Positions 1 through 6,912 are shown, numbered from the stretch's first letter. The stretch: 13,032 nt of DNA from Bacteroidota bacterium (GCA_023427985.1 JAEYZM010000033.1:1-13032), one strand, 5' to 3'. The notes: generated by a model not told the origin, from the letters alone. Numbers and translations are program-made.

Positions 1-1
1 G

Positions 2-799
2 TATGGTCCAGAGAAAGTTTTCCATGCGGCGGCGTATAAACATGTGCCTTTGATGGAATCGAATCCTTTTGAGGCTATCCGCGTGAATGCTTTTGGTACC
101 AAGACTATGGCCGACCTTAGTATGGAATACAGGGCGAAGAAATTTGTGATGGTGAGTACCGATAAGGCGGTGCGACCAACGAATGTGATGGGGGCAAGTA
201 AGCGCATTGCAGAGATGTACATTCAATGCTTGAACAAAAGAGTAGAGAATACGACTAGTTTTATCACCACTCGATTTGGAAACGTTTTGGGATCGAACGG
301 ATCGGTGATTCCATTGTTCCGAAAACAGATTGAAGCAGGTGGTCCAATTACTGTAACGCATCCAGAAATAACTCGATACTTTATGACCATTCCCGAGGCT
401 TGTCAGCTTGTATTAGAAGCAGGCGCGATGGGTAAGGGAGGTGAAATTTTCATCTTCGACATGGGAGAGTCGGTAAAGATTATCGATGTTGCAAAAAATA
501 TGATTAAGCTCTCAGGTCTCACCCTGGGCAAAGACATACAGATTGAAATCACAGGTCTTCGTCCGGGTGAGAAATTGTATGAGGAGCTTTTAAACGATTC
601 AGAAAATACCGTAGAGACGCATCATCCAAAAATCAAAATTGCGAGCGTAGAACAATTCGAACCTGAATATATAGAAGAACAGTTTAAAGAACTGCATCAT
701 GCCTATACCTATAAAGATGATTTGAAATTGGTGGGACAGATTAAGGGGATGGTGCGGGAATATATTAGTAATAATTCGGTGTATCAAGCACTAGACTAG
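2..799 (+). CDS. UDP-sugar 4,6-dehydratase, WbpM/FlaA1/CapD type (5'-truncated by window edge)
   Basis: C-terminal 265 residues of an extended short-chain dehydrogenase/reductase. The frame is open to the window edge (it begins YGPEKVFHAAAYKHVPLMES), so the true start lies upstream; the GTG at 44 is an internal Val codon. Family hallmarks visible: FHAAAYKHVPLME, the STDKAVRPTN block (155-181), then M-G-A-S-K (188-202). In this group the usual YxxxK becomes MxxxK, the SMK triad of UDP-GlcNAc 4,6-dehydratases. TGLRPGEKLYEELL is also typical. Known role of the family: NAD(P)-dependent dehydration of UDP-GlcNAc to a 4-keto-6-deoxy sugar, the first step to many capsule, O-antigen or glycan sugars. 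Whether this is the long membrane-anchored form or the short soluble form cannot be told because the N-terminus is missing. It faces a WecA-type transferase gene, which fits a polysaccharide locus. Family assignment is firm; the exact substrate is inferred. Confidence 0.93.
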   Translation, partial: YGPEKVFHAAAYKHVPLMESNPFEAIRVNAFGTKTMADLSMEYRAKKFVMVSTDKAVRPTNVMGASKRIAEMYIQCLNKRVENTTSFITTRFGNVLGSNGSVIPLFRKQIEAGGPITVTHPEITRYFMTIPEACQLVLEAGAMGKGGEIFIFDMGESVKIIDVAKNMIKLSGLTLGKDIQIEITGLRPGEKLYEELLNDSENTVETHHPKIKIASVEQFEPEYIEEQFKELHHAYTYKDDLKLVGQIKGMVREYISNNSVYQALD

Positions 800-817
800 T
801 TAGTATGCTAGTGTGCT

Positions 818-837
818 ATCCCGATAGCTATCGGGAT
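818..837. terminator. Perfect 20-bp palindrome between convergent genes, candidate bidirectional terminator
   Basis: ATCCCGATAG is followed directly by its reverse complement CTATCGGGAT. It sits between the 3' ends of the convergent dehydratase (stop at 799) and the WecA-like gene (stop at 902), where one hairpin could end transcription from both sides. There is no clear T-run right after either arm, so the intrinsic-terminator reading is only moderate. The palindrome could instead be a dispersed repetitive element. Confidence 0.5.
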
Positions 838-854
838 GCTAGTCCTTTAGTTGG

Positions 855-893
855 AGTGGAGAGTGGATAGTTTTAGTGGAGAGTGGAGAGTGG
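855..893. repeat. Short AGTGGAGAGTGG direct repeats
   Basis: AGTGGAGAGTGGA occurs at 855-867 and again at 875-887, continuing with another GAGTGG to 893; the copies are split by TAGTTTT. The stretch is non-coding, downstream of the WecA-like gene. A related low-complexity pattern, in reverse-complement form (CCACTATCC words), lies at 8504-8530. I see no function; it looks like a dispersed simple repeat. Confidence 0.6.
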
Positions 894-901
894 GGTGCTT
901 T

Positions 902-1954
902 CTATTTTTTTGCTTTGAAGAAGTACATGATCCAATGGAGGATTAATCCTAGGGCTAAGAGGGAGCCGATTAGCCAGAAGCTTCCGATCCATTGAAAGAA
1001 TAAACATAAGATGACGATGAACAAGGCGCTGAAGGAAAGGAAGAGCGTGATTTGTGCATGTGTCCAACCGTGGTCCAATAAGAAATGATGAATGTGTTGT
1101 CGGTCTGCGTACAAAGGTGAATGTCCTTGATAGATGCGTAGTATAAAGGCACGTAGGGTGTCGAACAAAGGGATGAACACAAAGCCGATGCCTACAGCGG
1201 GTGCCGATTTGATAAAGGGATTGGGATTGAAAATGGAATCGAAGCGGTTGAGTTCTATGAATTGTATCACCAAAATGGAGATGATAAATCCGATGATGTA
1301 CGCTCCAGTATCGCCCATAAAAATTTTAGCGGGTTCAAAATTAAAAGGAAGAAATCCGAGTAATGCTCCACACAACGCAAAAGAAATTCGGGCCCATCCG
1401 AGTTGTTGCATGTCGTAAAATAAAATACCTATAGACAAGGTTACCACGATACCGATGCAAGTTGCTAATCCATCGATCCCATCAATTAAATTGATAGCAT
1501 TGGTGATGACCAACATCACGAATACACTGAAGGGCACCGATACCCAATAGGGCAAATCGGTTACGTTGAACAATCCGTAAAAACTGGTAATGCGTACTTC
1601 TGCCAGTACCACCACAAGCACCGAGGCAAGTATTTGCAATCCTAATTTTTTATAGGCCGTTAGTCCAATAAAATCGTCGCGCACGCCCATCGAAAAAATG
1701 ATCATGCTGGCGCCGAGTAAGAAATTGGAATATTCAATAGCGGTTGCTTTCAGAAATAAAATACATCCGAATAAAAAAGAAAGAAAAATGGCGATGCCAC
1801 CGATATTGGGTTTGGCATTGCTATGTACTTTTCGAATATGATCTGGATGATCGAAAAAATTTCCAGAGGTAGAGATCTTGATGAGCGTAGGTACTGCAAA
1901 CCAAGTAAAACCAAAGGTTGAAACGAGCAGTAAAAGTAGTTTAGTTAGTTCCAT
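902..1954 (-). CDS. WecA/TagO-type undecaprenyl-phosphate sugar-1-phosphate transferase (MraY/WecA family)
   Basis: Polytopic membrane enzyme of 350 aa. The family moves a sugar-1-phosphate from a UDP-sugar (usually GlcNAc) to undecaprenyl phosphate at the inner leaflet of the cytoplasmic membrane, starting lipid-linked glycan synthesis. Motifs, counted from the ATG: DHPDHIRKVH (35-44), PNIGG (49-53), the Mg-binding DD pair in GVRDD (D93/D94), NAINLIDGIDGLA (152-164), FNFEPAKIFMGDTG (204-217), PLFDTLR (262-268) and DRQHIHH (284-290). HIHH with the DHPD start favours the WecA/TagO/WbcO branch over MraY, whose loop has HHHxE; no mur genes are nearby. About ten hydrophobic segments are visible. 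Start: ATG at 1954-1952; a TTG three codons upstream (1963) is in frame but less likely, and neither has a Shine-Dalgarno. It is divergent from the Wzi-like gene, with 48 bp between start codons. Confidence 0.93.
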   Translation of the reverse strand: MELTKLLLLLVSTFGFTWFAVPTLIKISTSGNFFDHPDHIRKVHSNAKPNIGGIAIFLSFLFGCILFLKATAIEYSNFLLGASMIIFSMGVRDDFIGLTAYKKLGLQILASVLVVVLAEVRITSFYGLFNVTDLPYWVSVPFSVFVMLVITNAINLIDGIDGLATCIGIVVTLSIGILFYDMQQLGWARISFALCGALLGFLPFNFEPAKIFMGDTGAYIIGFIISILVIQFIELNRFDSIFNPNPFIKSAPAVGIGFVFIPLFDTLRAFILRIYQGHSPLYADRQHIHHFLLDHGWTHAQITLFLSFSALFIVILCLFFQWIGSFWLIGSLLALGLILHWIMYFFKAKK

Positions 1955-1984
1955 TGCTTGCAAGCAAGATAATATTTTTATCTT
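1954..1984. promoter_or_regulatory. Overlapping palindrome and hairpin in the divergent wecA-like/wzi-like promoter region
   Basis: The 48-bp gap between two divergent start codons contains a perfect 14-bp palindrome TTGCTTGCAAGCAA (1954-1967), touching the first base of the WecA-like ATG. It is followed by a second inverted repeat with arms AAGATAA (1966-1972) and TTATCTT (1978-1984) around TATTT. No clean TAnnTTTG element was found for either gene. Placement suits a shared operator or an mRNA 5' hairpin; this is inference from position and symmetry only. Confidence 0.4.
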
Positions 1985-2002
1985 AGGTCAAGAAATAATT
2001 CT

Positions 2003-3613
2003 ATGTTGAAGAAAATATTTTTCTTGTTATCATTTATGGTGTTGCTTTTTAATACTACAAAGGCACAATACCTTCCCATATATCATCAGTATTCGCAGCA
2101 GAACAATTGGTATAAAGATGCGGAGATTTCGCATACGGCATTGCAGCCGATTTATGTGGAGCGCAACGATACGATTTATAAGTCGGGCCGAAAACTTTGG
2201 TTGATGCGTAAAATGTTGGACGAGCATTTGGTACAGATTAATAGAGGCGATGCGCAATTGAAAATTGATTTTATTCCCGATGTGTTTTTGGGTAGGGAGT
2301 TTAGTGCAAATAAAAATTTATGGAACAATACGCGTGGCTTTAGAATTTTTGGAACAGTGGCAGAAGGCTTTTCCTACGATTTAAGTTTGTATGAAAATCA
2401 GGCTGTCTTTCCAACGTACATCGACAGTTTTGCACGCAGAACAATTACCATTCCGGGTCAGGGTTGGAGCAAGCCGGTGGGTGGACAAGGTTATTACGAT
2501 TATGCCTATGGGCAAGGACATATTGCGTACAAAAAAAATCAATTTCATTTTCAGTTGGGTAACGACAAACTTTTCATAGGCGATGGTTATCGATCCCTTT
2601 TATTATCGGACGTCTCCGTGCCATATCCTTATTTCCGTGCCACGTATGAGAATAAAAAATTTCAATACTCGGCCATTTACATGCAACACATCGACCTACG
2701 TGCGCCGCAGATTTCGGCCGATCTAGGTTTCAGAAGAAAATGGGCGGTGATGCATTATTTGAATTGGAACATCAGCAAGAAATTTACGCTTGGATTGTTC
2801 GATGCACTCGTATGGCAAGACTCGGATAGCCTTGGCCAGCGGGGCTTTGAGATGCAGTACGCGAATCCGATTATTTTTTTACGCACGACGGAGTACATGA
2901 ATCACTCGAGCGACAATGCATTGATTGGGATTAATTTGAAGTACGATGTGTTGCCCGGAATTAAACTGTATTCGCAATTTGCATTGGATGAGTTGAAGCT
3001 CGATGAGTACATCAATCAGACCGGATGGTGGGCCAATAAATATGCCTTGCAACTGGGTTTGAAATTTTACAAAGAGATTAACCTAGGCGCTAACACATCG
3101 GCCCGAGACCCCTATTTTACAGGCAGTCGCGGTAATTTGTTAGTGATGGGATTTACGGAGATGAACACGGCGCGACCGTATATGTACACGCATAAAAACA
3201 CGCTGCGTTCTTACACGAATTACAACGATGCATTGGCGCATCCGCTGGGTGCGAATTTTGTGGAGAGTGTGAGTAGGTTGGAATTGCAGTACATGCGATG
3301 GGGGCTGTTCACACAAATTAATTATGCGCGCTATGGTTTGGATTCGGCGAGCGGCACGAATGTGGGCAGCGATATTTTTGCTTCGTACAACACGCGGGAT
3401 AAGGAGTTCGACAATCGCACGTTGCAGGGCATTCGGGGTTCTTTTTTGTATGCCGATGTACGTGCGTCGTATTTACTGAATCCTAAGGTGAATGCGCGTT
3501 TGGAGATTGGTTATATTTACAGGGAGGCGCAGGGGCGCGGGGGCGCAGAGCAGGCGCATGTGATTACTTTTGGGGTACGAGCGGGTTGGAGGAATTTGTA
3601 TATGGATCGCTAA
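2003..3613 (+). CDS. Outer-membrane beta-barrel protein, capsule assembly Wzi / gliding RemB-like family
   Basis: 536 aa. Residues 1-21 form a Sec signal peptide (MLKKIFFLLSF... TKA, cleavage before QYLP). The rest alternates short aromatic-rich strands and polar turns, as expected of an outer-membrane barrel. Blocks typical of Bacteroidota proteins annotated as Wzi-like or RemB: LGNDKLFIGDGYRSLLLSD with PYPYFR after it, KWAVMHYLNWN, and FEMQYANPIIFLRTTEYMNHSSDNALIGINLKYD. In Escherichia, Wzi is a lectin-like barrel that ties capsule to the cell surface; RemB of Flavobacterium is linked to gliding. Which role applies here is not decidable, but the dehydratase and WecA-type neighbours favour polysaccharide attachment. 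Odd point: a GC-rich GGCGCAGGGGCGCGGGGGCGC run near the 3' end (3526 onward, coding EAQGRGGAEQA) resembles the intergenic repeats just downstream. Start is ATG at 2003. Confidence 0.8.
   Translation: MLKKIFFLLSFMVLLFNTTKAQYLPIYHQYSQQNNWYKDAEISHTALQPIYVERNDTIYKSGRKLWLMRKMLDEHLVQINRGDAQLKIDFIPDVFLGREFSANKNLWNNTRGFRIFGTVAEGFSYDLSLYENQAVFPTYIDSFARRTITIPGQGWSKPVGGQGYYDYAYGQGHIAYKKNQFHFQLGNDKLFIGDGYRSLLLSDVSVPYPYFRATYENKKFQYSAIYMQHIDLRAPQISADLGFRRKWAVMHYLNWNISKKFTLGLFDALVWQDSDSLGQRGFEMQYANPIIFLRTTEYMNHSSDNALIGINLKYDVLPGIKLYSQFALDELKLDEYINQTGWWANKYALQLGLKFYKEINLGANTSARDPYFTGSRGNLLVMGFTEMNTARPYMYTHKNTLRSYTNYNDALAHPLGANFVESVSRLELQYMRWGLFTQINYARYGLDSASGTNVGSDIFASYNTRDKEFDNRTLQGIRGSFLYADVRASYLLNPKVNARLEIGYIYREAQGRGGAEQAHVITFGVRAGWRNLYMDR
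3526..3548 (+). repeat. CGCAGGGG-type repeat word inside the wzi-like coding sequence
   Basis: An in-frame GC-rich run within the last 30 codons of the Wzi-like gene. Its 11-mer CGCAGGGGCGC (3528-3538) recurs exactly at 3620-3630 in the left array next to the GxxExxY gene, and as the reverse complement GCGCCCCTGCG at 4143-4153. It encodes Gly/Ala/Gln/Arg-rich residues (EAQGRGGAEQA), plausibly an external loop before the last strands. Either repeat material has entered the gene, or the resemblance is chance in GC-rich sequence. Confidence 0.5.
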
Positions 3614-3617
3614 GGAT

Positions 3618-3676
3618 GACGCAGGGGCGCAGGGGGAGCAGGGAGACGCAGGGACGCAGGGAGACGCAGGGACGCT
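3618..3676 (+). repeat. Left GACGCAGGG array, including the left 17-bp terminal inverted repeat
   Basis: GC-rich non-coding array starting 5 bases after the Wzi-like stop. It holds ACGCAGGGGCGCAGGGG (3619-3635) and then a near-perfect 18-bp tandem duplication, GGGAGACGCAGGGACGCA at 3641-3658 and again from 3659 to 3675. The first 17 bases are the exact reverse complement of the outer end of the right array (4138-4154). The remaining bases to the next gene (3677-3738) are AT-rich; I see no clear promoter there. Confidence 0.85.
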
Positions 3677-3738
3677 ACTGATAAATAATCCTGCATAAAT
3701 GCGGTTGAGAATGTTTTTTATTATGAAGAAATTTGTGA

Positions 3739-4113
3739 ATGCATGAGAATGAGATATCGAGAGAGATTATTATTGCATCCATTGACATTCATAAAGAATT
3801 TGGACCTGGATTATTAGAATCTTTTTATGAGGAAAAACTATATAATTCTTTAGTTAAAAAGGGATTGAAAGTAGAGCGGCAAAAAAAAATTAAAATTGAA
3901 CCTTTAGTTAAGGATACTAAATATTTTAAAGTCGATTTAATTGTAGAAGAAAAAGTCATCGTAGAAGTTAAAGCGGTCGCAACTTATGCTCAAATACATA
4001 CAGCACAACTCTTAACATATTTAAAAATCACAAATCTTAAACTGGGTCTACTATTAAACTTTAACCGAAGCACATTAAAGGAAGGGATCAAACGCTATGT
4101 CAATGGTTTATAA
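3739..4113 (+). CDS. GxxExxY family protein (PDDEXK_3-like, possible nuclease fold)
   Basis: 124 aa, full length for the family. The N-terminus IASIDIHKEFGPGLLESFYEE holds the defining G24-LL-E27-SF-Y30 motif. The centre has D66 in KVDLIV and E76-V-K78 in VIVEVKAV, laid out as a PD-(D/E)XK site, then the conserved AQLLTYLK (89-96) and a basic C-terminus. The family is small, common in Bacteroidota and environmental genomes, and has no settled function; nuclease activity is a fold-based guess. Start: ATG at 3739 is fixed by a TGA immediately upstream in frame (3736-3738). No Shine-Dalgarno is obvious. The gene stands alone between the Wzi-like gene and dxs, enclosed by inverted CGCAGGG arrays, with AT-rich codon use unlike both neighbours, which suggests acquisition. 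Confidence 0.9.
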   Translation: MHENEISREIIIASIDIHKEFGPGLLESFYEEKLYNSLVKKGLKVERQKKIKIEPLVKDTKYFKVDLIVEEKVIVEVKAVATYAQIHTAQLLTYLKITNLKLGLLLNFNRSTLKEGIKRYVNGL

Positions 4114-4115
4114 TT

Positions 4116-4154
4116 TCCCCCTGCGTCCCCCCTGCGTCCCCTGCGCCCCTGCGT
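4116..4154 (-). repeat. Right CCCTGCGTC array, inverted relative to the left array
   Basis: Starts three bases after the GxxExxY stop: runs of C broken by CTGCGTC, ending in CCCCTGCGCCCCTGCGT (4138-4154), the exact reverse complement of 3619-3635. The inverted rather than direct arrangement means transcripts crossing the unit could pair both ends into a stem enclosing the gene. Confidence 0.85.
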
Positions 4155-4190
4155 ATCAAAAAAACATTTTCAGGCTATATGCGTTTAGCT

Positions 4191-4198
4191 TATATTTG
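4191..4198 (+). promoter_or_regulatory. Bacteroidota-type -7 promoter element for dxs
   Basis: TATATTTG matches TAnnTTTG exactly. A transcript would start roughly 4202-4206, about ten bases before the ATG at 4215 and downstream of the alternative ATG at 4179. It therefore decides the dxs start. A good -33 TTG is missing; only TTTTC lies about 20 bp upstream. It sits just outside the right CGCAGGG array, so the cassette lies upstream of the promoter rather than separating it from dxs. Confidence 0.5.
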
Positions 4199-4214
4199 TA
4201 CCTTATACCCTTAT

Positions 4215-6134
4215 ATGGAGCAACACATCGGCGAACTACTTAAAAACATTAATATACCATCTGATCTTCGAAAACTGCCAGAAAACCAGTTGAAACAAGT
4301 GGCGGATGAACTGCGTCAGTACATCATTGACATGGTTTCTGTGAATGGTGGGCATTTTGGTGCGAGCTTAGGTGTTGTGGAGTTAACGGTGGCTTTGCAT
4401 TATGTGTTCAATACGCCCGACGATCAATTGGTTTGGGATGTGGGGCATCAGGCATATGGGCATAAGATTTTGACGGGCAGGCGCGATGTATTTCATACCA
4501 ACAGAGTGTACAAGGGGATAAGCGGTTTCCCGAAGCGCTCAGAAAGTGAATACGATACCTTTGGAGTTGGGCATAGCTCTACATCGATCTCCGCAGCCTT
4601 AGGGATGGCGGTAGCATCGAGATACAAACACGAAAATTCGAGACAACATATTGCGGTGATTGGCGATGGTGCGATGACGGCGGGGATGGCTTTTGAGGCA
4701 TTGAATCATGCGGGGGTAGAGAACGCGAATTTGCTCGTGATCTTGAACGATAATTGTATGTCCATTGATCCCAATGTTGGTGCATTGAAGGAATATTTGA
4801 CCGACATTACTACTTCGCATACCTATAATAAAATGCGCGAAGACATCTGGAAAATTCTAGGTGGCATATCGCGATTTGGTCCCAACGCGCAAGAGATTGT
4901 GAAGAAGATTGAAAAGGGGGTGAAGGGGACGCTTTTGAAAAATTCGAATTTATTTGAAGCATTAAAATTTAGATATTTTGGTCCGGTTGATGGTCACGAC
5001 ATCAACCATTTGGTGAAGGTCTTGAACGATTTGAAAGACATTCCGGGGCCGAAACTTTTGCATTGCCTAACGGTGAAAGGTAAGGGCTTTGAGCTAGCCG
5101 AAAAAGATCAAACGAAATGGCATGCGCCGGGTTTGTTCGATAAAATTACGGGAGAGATTAAGAAGTCGGCCAGCAGCACTCCTCAGCCTCCAAAATACCA
5201 AGACGTTTTTGGACATACCATTGTTGAGTTAGCAGAGAAGAACGAAAAAATTATGGGCGTTACACCTGCGATGCCGAGTGGTTGCTCTTTGAATATCATG
5301 ATGAAAGCCATGCCGCATAGAGCCTTCGATGTAGGCATTGCGGAGCAGCATGCCGTTACTTTTTCGGCAGGACTTGCAACGCAGGGCATGATACCTTTCT
5401 GCAATATTTATTCCTCTTTCATGCAACGTGCCTACGATCAAGTATTGCACGATGTAGCCTTACAAAAATTGAACGTAGTCTTTTGTTTAGACCGCGCAGG
5501 TTTGGCTGGCGCCGATGGGCCAACGCATCACGGTGCTTACGACATTGCTTATTTCCGATGTATCCCGCATATGGTAGTTGCTGCTCCTATGAACGAGCAA
5601 GAACTGCGTAACATGATGTACACTGCATCGCAAGAAAATATGGGTCCATTTAGCATTCGCTATCCGCGTGGTAACGGTGTTATGGTCAATTGGAAAACAC
5701 CATTCGAAATTATTCCTGTAGGTAAAGGTCGCAAGATTTGCGATGGAGAAGAAGTAGCCATCCTAACATTAGGTCATGTCGGAAACTTCGCCATTGAAGC
5801 GTGTCAGAATTTACGCAAAGAAGGATTCAATCCAGCACATTACGATTTACGTTTCGCAAAACCATTGGATTCATTACTACTTCACGAAGTATTCTCGAAT
5901 TATAAAAAAGTAATCACCGTTGAAGACGGATGTTTACCGGGTGGTGTAGGTTCTGCAGTCTTGGAATTCATGGCCGACAATAATTACAATGCACAAGTAG
6001 TGCGCTTAGGCATTCCCGATAAATTCATCGAACACGGCGAGCAAGCCGAGTTGTGGCGCGAATGCGAGTACGATGCGCAAGCAATTGCCGCAGCGGTACG
6101 TGCAATGGCAAACACGCCTGAAGTAGTTTACTAG
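4215..6134 (+). CDS. dxs: 1-deoxy-D-xylulose-5-phosphate synthase
   Basis: 639 aa, normal length. Condenses pyruvate and glyceraldehyde-3-phosphate to DXP with loss of CO2, the first step of the MEP isoprenoid pathway and also a precursor for thiamine and pyridoxal; cytosolic, TPP- and Mg-dependent. Counted from the chosen ATG: NGGHFGASLG (44-53), WDVGHQAYGHK (74-84), the TPP-binding GDGAMTAG to NDN (150-180), FGPVDGHD (255-262), the second-domain IAEQHAVTFSAGLA with catalytic E377 (375-388), DRAGLAGADGPTHHGAYD (426-443) and the C-terminal VEDGCLPGGVGSAV. Start: an in-frame ATG at 4179 would add 12 residues (MRLAYICTLYPY), but a -7 promoter element overlaps that stretch and family members usually begin close to MEQHIGELL, so 4215 is preferred. 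Isoprenoids here would also supply undecaprenyl phosphate for the WecA-type enzyme upstream, an indirect link. Monocistronic. Confidence 0.97.
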   Translation: MEQHIGELLKNINIPSDLRKLPENQLKQVADELRQYIIDMVSVNGGHFGASLGVVELTVALHYVFNTPDDQLVWDVGHQAYGHKILTGRRDVFHTNRVYKGISGFPKRSESEYDTFGVGHSSTSISAALGMAVASRYKHENSRQHIAVIGDGAMTAGMAFEALNHAGVENANLLVILNDNCMSIDPNVGALKEYLTDITTSHTYNKMREDIWKILGGISRFGPNAQEIVKKIEKGVKGTLLKNSNLFEALKFRYFGPVDGHDINHLVKVLNDLKDIPGPKLLHCLTVKGKGFELAEKDQTKWHAPGLFDKITGEIKKSASSTPQPPKYQDVFGHTIVELAEKNEKIMGVTPAMPSGCSLNIMMKAMPHRAFDVGIAEQHAVTFSAGLATQGMIPFCNIYSSFMQRAYDQVLHDVALQKLNVVFCLDRAGLAGADGPTHHGAYDIAYFRCIPHMVVAAPMNEQELRNMMYTASQENMGPFSIRYPRGNGVMVNWKTPFEIIPVGKGRKICDGEEVAILTLGHVGNFAIEACQNLRKEGFNPAHYDLRFAKPLDSLLLHEVFSNYKKVITVEDGCLPGGVGSAVLEFMADNNYNAQVVRLGIPDKFIEHGEQAELWRECEYDAQAIAAAVRAMANTPEVVY

Positions 6135-6228
6135 TCCCGATTGATTTTTTCTTTAGAATTATGGATACTTCAGCTTCTAATTCCGGACGGAGTATTTGTT
6201 GAATTTCCCATTTTATGTAAAATTATAC

Positions 6229-6269
6229 TATGTAATTCGATTAATTGTCGAATTGTATACGTATATTTG
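6229..6269 (+). promoter_or_regulatory. Candidate autoregulatory operator and promoter of the abiE pair
   Basis: Perfect arms AATTCGA (6234-6240) and TCGAATT (6248-6254) around TTAATTG, extendable to 12-base arms with two mismatches (6229-6240 and 6248-6259). A second 10-bp palindrome, TATACGTATA (6256-6265), overlaps the -7 element TATATTTG (6262-6269). The ATG follows at 6274, so the message would be nearly leaderless. AbiEi antitoxins are known to repress their own operon by binding inverted repeats in the promoter; this arrangement fits. The rest of 6135-6228 shows nothing I can name. No proper -33 box was seen. Confidence 0.55.
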
Positions 6270-6273
6270 ACAA

Positions 6274-6912
6274 ATGGAGATCAGGAATGAATTAGAAAAA
6301 TATTCGAATCAACTCTTAAGTACTCAAGTATTACTTAATGTATTAAAATCATACAAACGGCCGTATGATAAAATAATGGATTTATTATCAAAAGGCATAC
6401 TACTACAATTGAGAAAAGGTTTATACGTATTAAATAGTTCTCATAATAATATACAACCAGAACCATTTTTAATTGCCAATCATTTGTATGGGCCCAGTTA
6501 TGTATCATTAGATTCGGCCTTATCCTATTGGGGCTTAATTCCAGAACAAGTTTTTGAAATAAGTAGTATTACAATTAAAAATTCAAAATCATTTCAAATA
6601 GAAAACAAAGTATATAATTATACTAGAACTTCTAGGCGGTATTATCCCTTAGGTATTCGTTCTCATTTAATTACAAACAATCAAACGATTTTGATTGCAA
6701 GTCCCGAAAAAGCTTTATGTGATAAAATTATAAATACAAGCGGAATAAATTTAAGGAGTAAAAAAGAAGCTATGCAATTTTTAATAGAAGATTTAAGACT
6801 TGATAAAAATCATTTACTTGAATTAAATATATCTGAGATAAAGAATTGGCTTTCAGTATGTCCTAAAAAAAATAGTATAGACCAAATGATAAAATCAATT
6901 TCAGAAATATGA
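6274..6912 (+). CDS. abiEi: AbiEi-family antitoxin / transcriptional autorepressor
   Basis: 212 aa. Residues 1-55 form a winged-helix DNA-binding domain ending in the family signature KGILLQLRKGLYVLN. The C-terminal antitoxin domain carries PSYVSLDSALSYWGLIPE (74-91) and the conserved ASPEKALCDKI (142-152). In characterised AbiE systems this protein represses the operon and counters the AbiEii toxin without stable complex formation (type IV toxin-antitoxin); the pair also gives abortive infection against phages. Its stop overlaps the next start by four bases (ATGA), so the two genes are translationally coupled. Base composition is strongly AT-rich with many ATA, TTA and AAT codons, unlike dxs, pointing to horizontal transfer. 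Start is ATG at 6274, preceded by a promoter and inverted repeats. Confidence 0.88.
   Translation: MEIRNELEKYSNQLLSTQVLLNVLKSYKRPYDKIMDLLSKGILLQLRKGLYVLNSSHNNIQPEPFLIANHLYGPSYVSLDSALSYWGLIPEQVFEISSITIKNSKSFQIENKVYNYTRTSRRYYPLGIRSHLITNNQTILIASPEKALCDKIINTSGINLRSKKEAMQFLIEDLRLDKNHLLELNISEIKNWLSVCPKKNSIDQMIKSISEI

Larger units (their letters stand above)
3619..4154. mobile_element. Candidate repeat-bounded single-gene cassette carrying a GxxExxY gene
   Basis: A 536-bp unit whose two ends are a perfect 17-bp inverted repeat (3619-3635 and 4138-4154). It contains one complete gene plus the inner parts of the CGCAGGG arrays. It has no transposase, so if mobile it would have to be moved in trans or by recombination between repeats. 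I found no target-site duplication just outside the ends (left ...AAGGATG, right ATCAAAA...). The gene is visibly more AT-rich than its flanks. Mobility is inferred only from this architecture. Confidence 0.5.

Noticed and set aside
44..46. GTG as start of the first gene
   Set aside because: The frame is open to the window edge and upstream codons encode the conserved FHAAAYKH motif, so this is an internal Val codon.
1134..1418. Plus-strand 94-codon frame
   Set aside because: Lies entirely antisense to the WecA-like gene, which has full family motifs; no homology-like pattern of its own.
1961..1963. TTG start for the WecA-like gene
   Set aside because: Adds only three residues and lies inside a palindrome; the ATG at 1954 is the simpler start.
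3618..3676. CRISPR-like array
   Set aside because: Units are short and contiguous with no regular unique spacers, and no cas genes are present.
3723..3746. Short frame ATGAAGAAATTTGTGAATGCA then stop
   Set aside because: Seven codons only, overlapping the GxxExxY start; no evidence that it is translated.
4579..5450. Minus-strand frames of about 70 codons within dxs
   Set aside because: Shadow frames opposite strongly conserved Dxs motifs.
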